From positions 59,155,852-59,219,851 of the forward strand of contig CM047815.1 of the NCBI GenBank assembly GCA_026214975.1: DNA of 64,000 nt, given 5' to 3'. The first letter of the stretch is position 1. Each line of letters begins with the position of its first letter. Shown here one piece after another: positions 62,914-64,000 of the stretch. This DNA is from Gentiana macrophylla (taxonomy: Eukaryota; Streptophyta; Magnoliopsida; Gentianales; Gentianaceae). The position numbers were made by a program, and so were the translations under genes. Below the pieces are notes generated by a model, which made no database searches, was not told the origin of the DNA, and saw nothing but the letters and a program-made list of their open reading frames with translations.

Positions 62914-63120
62914 TTATGGTGTATGAAATAATCGCCAAATGAAATCCCTAAACTGAGACCCAATTGCCTCATCTTTATCACGTAACATATCATGGCATTC
63001 ATTCACAAATCTAGCACACTTCACCAATATGCTATCTGGTAAGGACAAGATACATTATTATTAACCATAATTTTTTATTCACTTACCAGCATTAAGAAGT
63101 GAAAATTCATCACACCCCAT
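62914..63120 (-). pseudogene. Two-exon open reading frame of 51 residues, unknown family
   Basis: On the minus strand, ATG at 63120 begins MGCDEFSLLNA. A GTAAGTG donor follows at 63086, and a CCTTACCAG acceptor leads into 63035. The joined frame continues in phase with DSILVKCARFVNECHDML and SQFRDFIWRLF to a TAA at 62914. Codon content looks protein-like. It may be a piece of a captured host gene rather than a gene in its own right, since the ATG could be internal. I do not recognise the family. Confidence 0.4.
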
Positions 63121-63385
63121 ATGCTGCCCAAAATTCCGTTAGATATACTACTTTAATCAAATCAAAAGAAGACGAGCTTGTGAAAACTCAAGCAGCAGCT
63201 ATACACTCTGGAACACCTTAGCTTTTACATATGTGCTTTTGCAAAAAGATTTTCGCTTAAATCTTTTGAACAACGAGGGGAACCTCATCTAACTTTTCCA
63301 ACAATTAAGTATAATAAGCAAGGCTTTTCTTAATTAGTAATAAAATACAGGAATCAGAAAGTGGAACGAGGAAAAAAGGGTGTAC

Positions 63386-63458
63386 CAACAGTTATAAGCG
63401 CTAGCTTTTGAACATTACTGCAAAACTGATGAAGCTTCCACGGTTCTGGGGGCAGTAA
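63386..63458 (-). pseudogene. Exon-like fragment, unknown family
   Basis: Bounded by CACTTGCAG and by GTACACC on the minus strand, these 73 bases read LLPPEPWKLHQFC then SNVQKLALITV without a stop. It is 250-350 bp from two other exon-like pieces on the same strand. No family is recognised. Confidence 0.3.
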
Positions 63459-63565
63459 CTGCAAGTGAACAGATAAAAAAGAATACTGATAATTTAATAA
63501 TTTGTTTATCTACTATAGAACCAGCACTTATGCTCACAATAAAAGCACCACCAATGAATGATCAC

Positions 63566-63641
63566 CATTAGTCCCTCAAGAAATGAATTTCCATCAAATC
63601 CAAGCTCCTTGGCTATAGATACAATACTACCATTCATAACT
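63566..63641 (-). pseudogene. Exon fragment resembling a plastidic glucose/sugar transporter
   Basis: Between a TGCAG acceptor and a GTGATC donor, 76 bases on the minus strand encode VMNGSIVSIAKELGFDGNSF followed by LEGLM. This resembles the segment after the first membrane helix of plant plastidic glucose-transporter-like proteins of the major facilitator family (form VMNGPIVSIAKELGFEGN). Only one exon is visible. Neighbouring exon-like pieces do not obviously continue this protein, so it is probably a captured fragment inside the surrounding mobile element. Alternatively it is the edge of a real gene extending past 64000. Confidence 0.45.
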
Positions 63642-64000
63642 CTGCACCCAATCATCAAAAAGACAAGTAATAATAGATATTAGATAAGTTTCTTTGAAAG
63701 GCTAAGGGACAACCGAAAACTTTCAGTTCCAATAAAAAAAACCAAGAAGAGAAACTAAGAGCAACAACACAATCAAGCAACCTGTATTCCACCAAATGAT
63801 GTTGAATCGCATTCTTGGTAAGGGAATTCACCATCAATAATTTGGGGCTGTTAGCTTATTGGTTATGGATGAACAACAGAGAATTATACAAAATCACCGG
63901 AGCGCCACCACACCCCGAACGGAACAGAGACGCCAGGGAGAAAGGCTGTCAAATCCAAATAAGCACAAGTATATTGTAGATCATGCCGGAGAACCTCCCC
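63642..64000. other. Window edge, no feature called
   Basis: No domain is recognised. GC content rises after 63890, and the minus strand there has a C/T-rich character that could be leader or coding sequence of a gene starting outside the window. Confidence 0.4.

Larger units (their letters stand above)
61321..64000. mobile_element. Second CACTA-like element, truncated by the window edge
   Basis: The Tat gag stops matching at 61320. The next bases, GACTACTAGAATTTC, resemble the CACTACTAGAAAT end of many CACTA elements with its first base changed. They are followed to about 61960 by dozens of TTTGTGACGG/CGTCACAAATTTGTGAC motifs in both orientations, a typical subterminal region. The other end is not visible. 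No transposase domain was recognised; exon-like host gene pieces lie at 62914-63641. Confidence 0.6.

Overview
This window is nuclear DNA of a flowering plant, probably a eudicot. It is AT-rich, holds one intron-containing plant housekeeping gene, and is otherwise dominated by plant-type transposable elements: CACTA, Ty1/Copia, Ty3/Gypsy of the Tat type, a MULE-like element and MITEs. The species cannot be told from the sequence. I saw no rRNA, tRNA or CRISPR array.

Layout. 1-2583: mostly non-coding, with one short hypothetical fragment. 2584-22468: a CACTA (En/Spm) transposon with matching CAA target duplications, subterminal GGGACGACA repeats, and relics of a TNPA-like and a TNP2-like gene on the minus strand. 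Its TNP2 gene is split by an 11.1 kb Copia element (7241-18379, target duplication TTTTC). That Copia element's gag is in turn split by a 1.6 kb solo-LTR-like insertion (11216-12816, target duplication ATCAT), so the nest is three deep. 22469-24485: a Copia 3' fragment, a second copy of the dispersed repeat seen in the solo-LTR-like insertion, and the start of a Gypsy gag. 24486-33987: a second full-length but decayed Copia element on the minus strand (target duplication CCAAT), sitting inside that Gypsy gag, which resumes at 33988 and is lost near 35290. 35291-40567: intergenic, with degenerate tandem repeats and a GGTTCGGTT-rich block.

40568-48038 (minus): an apparently intact ten-exon gene for Elongator subunit 2 (ELP2), 840 codons by my splice model. 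It is the only clearly functional gene here. Its introns hold a MULE-like element carrying Copia sequence, a hAT-like MITE and a long GA microsatellite. Upstream lie a Copia remnant (48.3-48.9 kb) and a striking GC-rich minisatellite (49.44-50.99 kb with satellite patches to 51.96 kb), bracketed by an inverted repeat at 49145 and 52081.

53103-61320: a Tat-lineage Gypsy element on the minus strand (gag end, protease, reverse transcriptase, two RNases H, integrase). Between integrase and the probable 3' LTR it carries a separate, spliced gene on the opposite strand, with its own TATA-like box. A second CACTA-like element appears to cut its gag near 61321 and runs to the window edge, carrying exon-like pieces of host genes, one resembling a plastidic sugar transporter.

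No wholly new system is evident. The most interesting items are the spliced antisense gene inside the Tat element, the MULE-like package in an ELP2 intron, the minisatellite with inverted-repeat borders, and the tandem array built from the start of the CACTA transposase gene.
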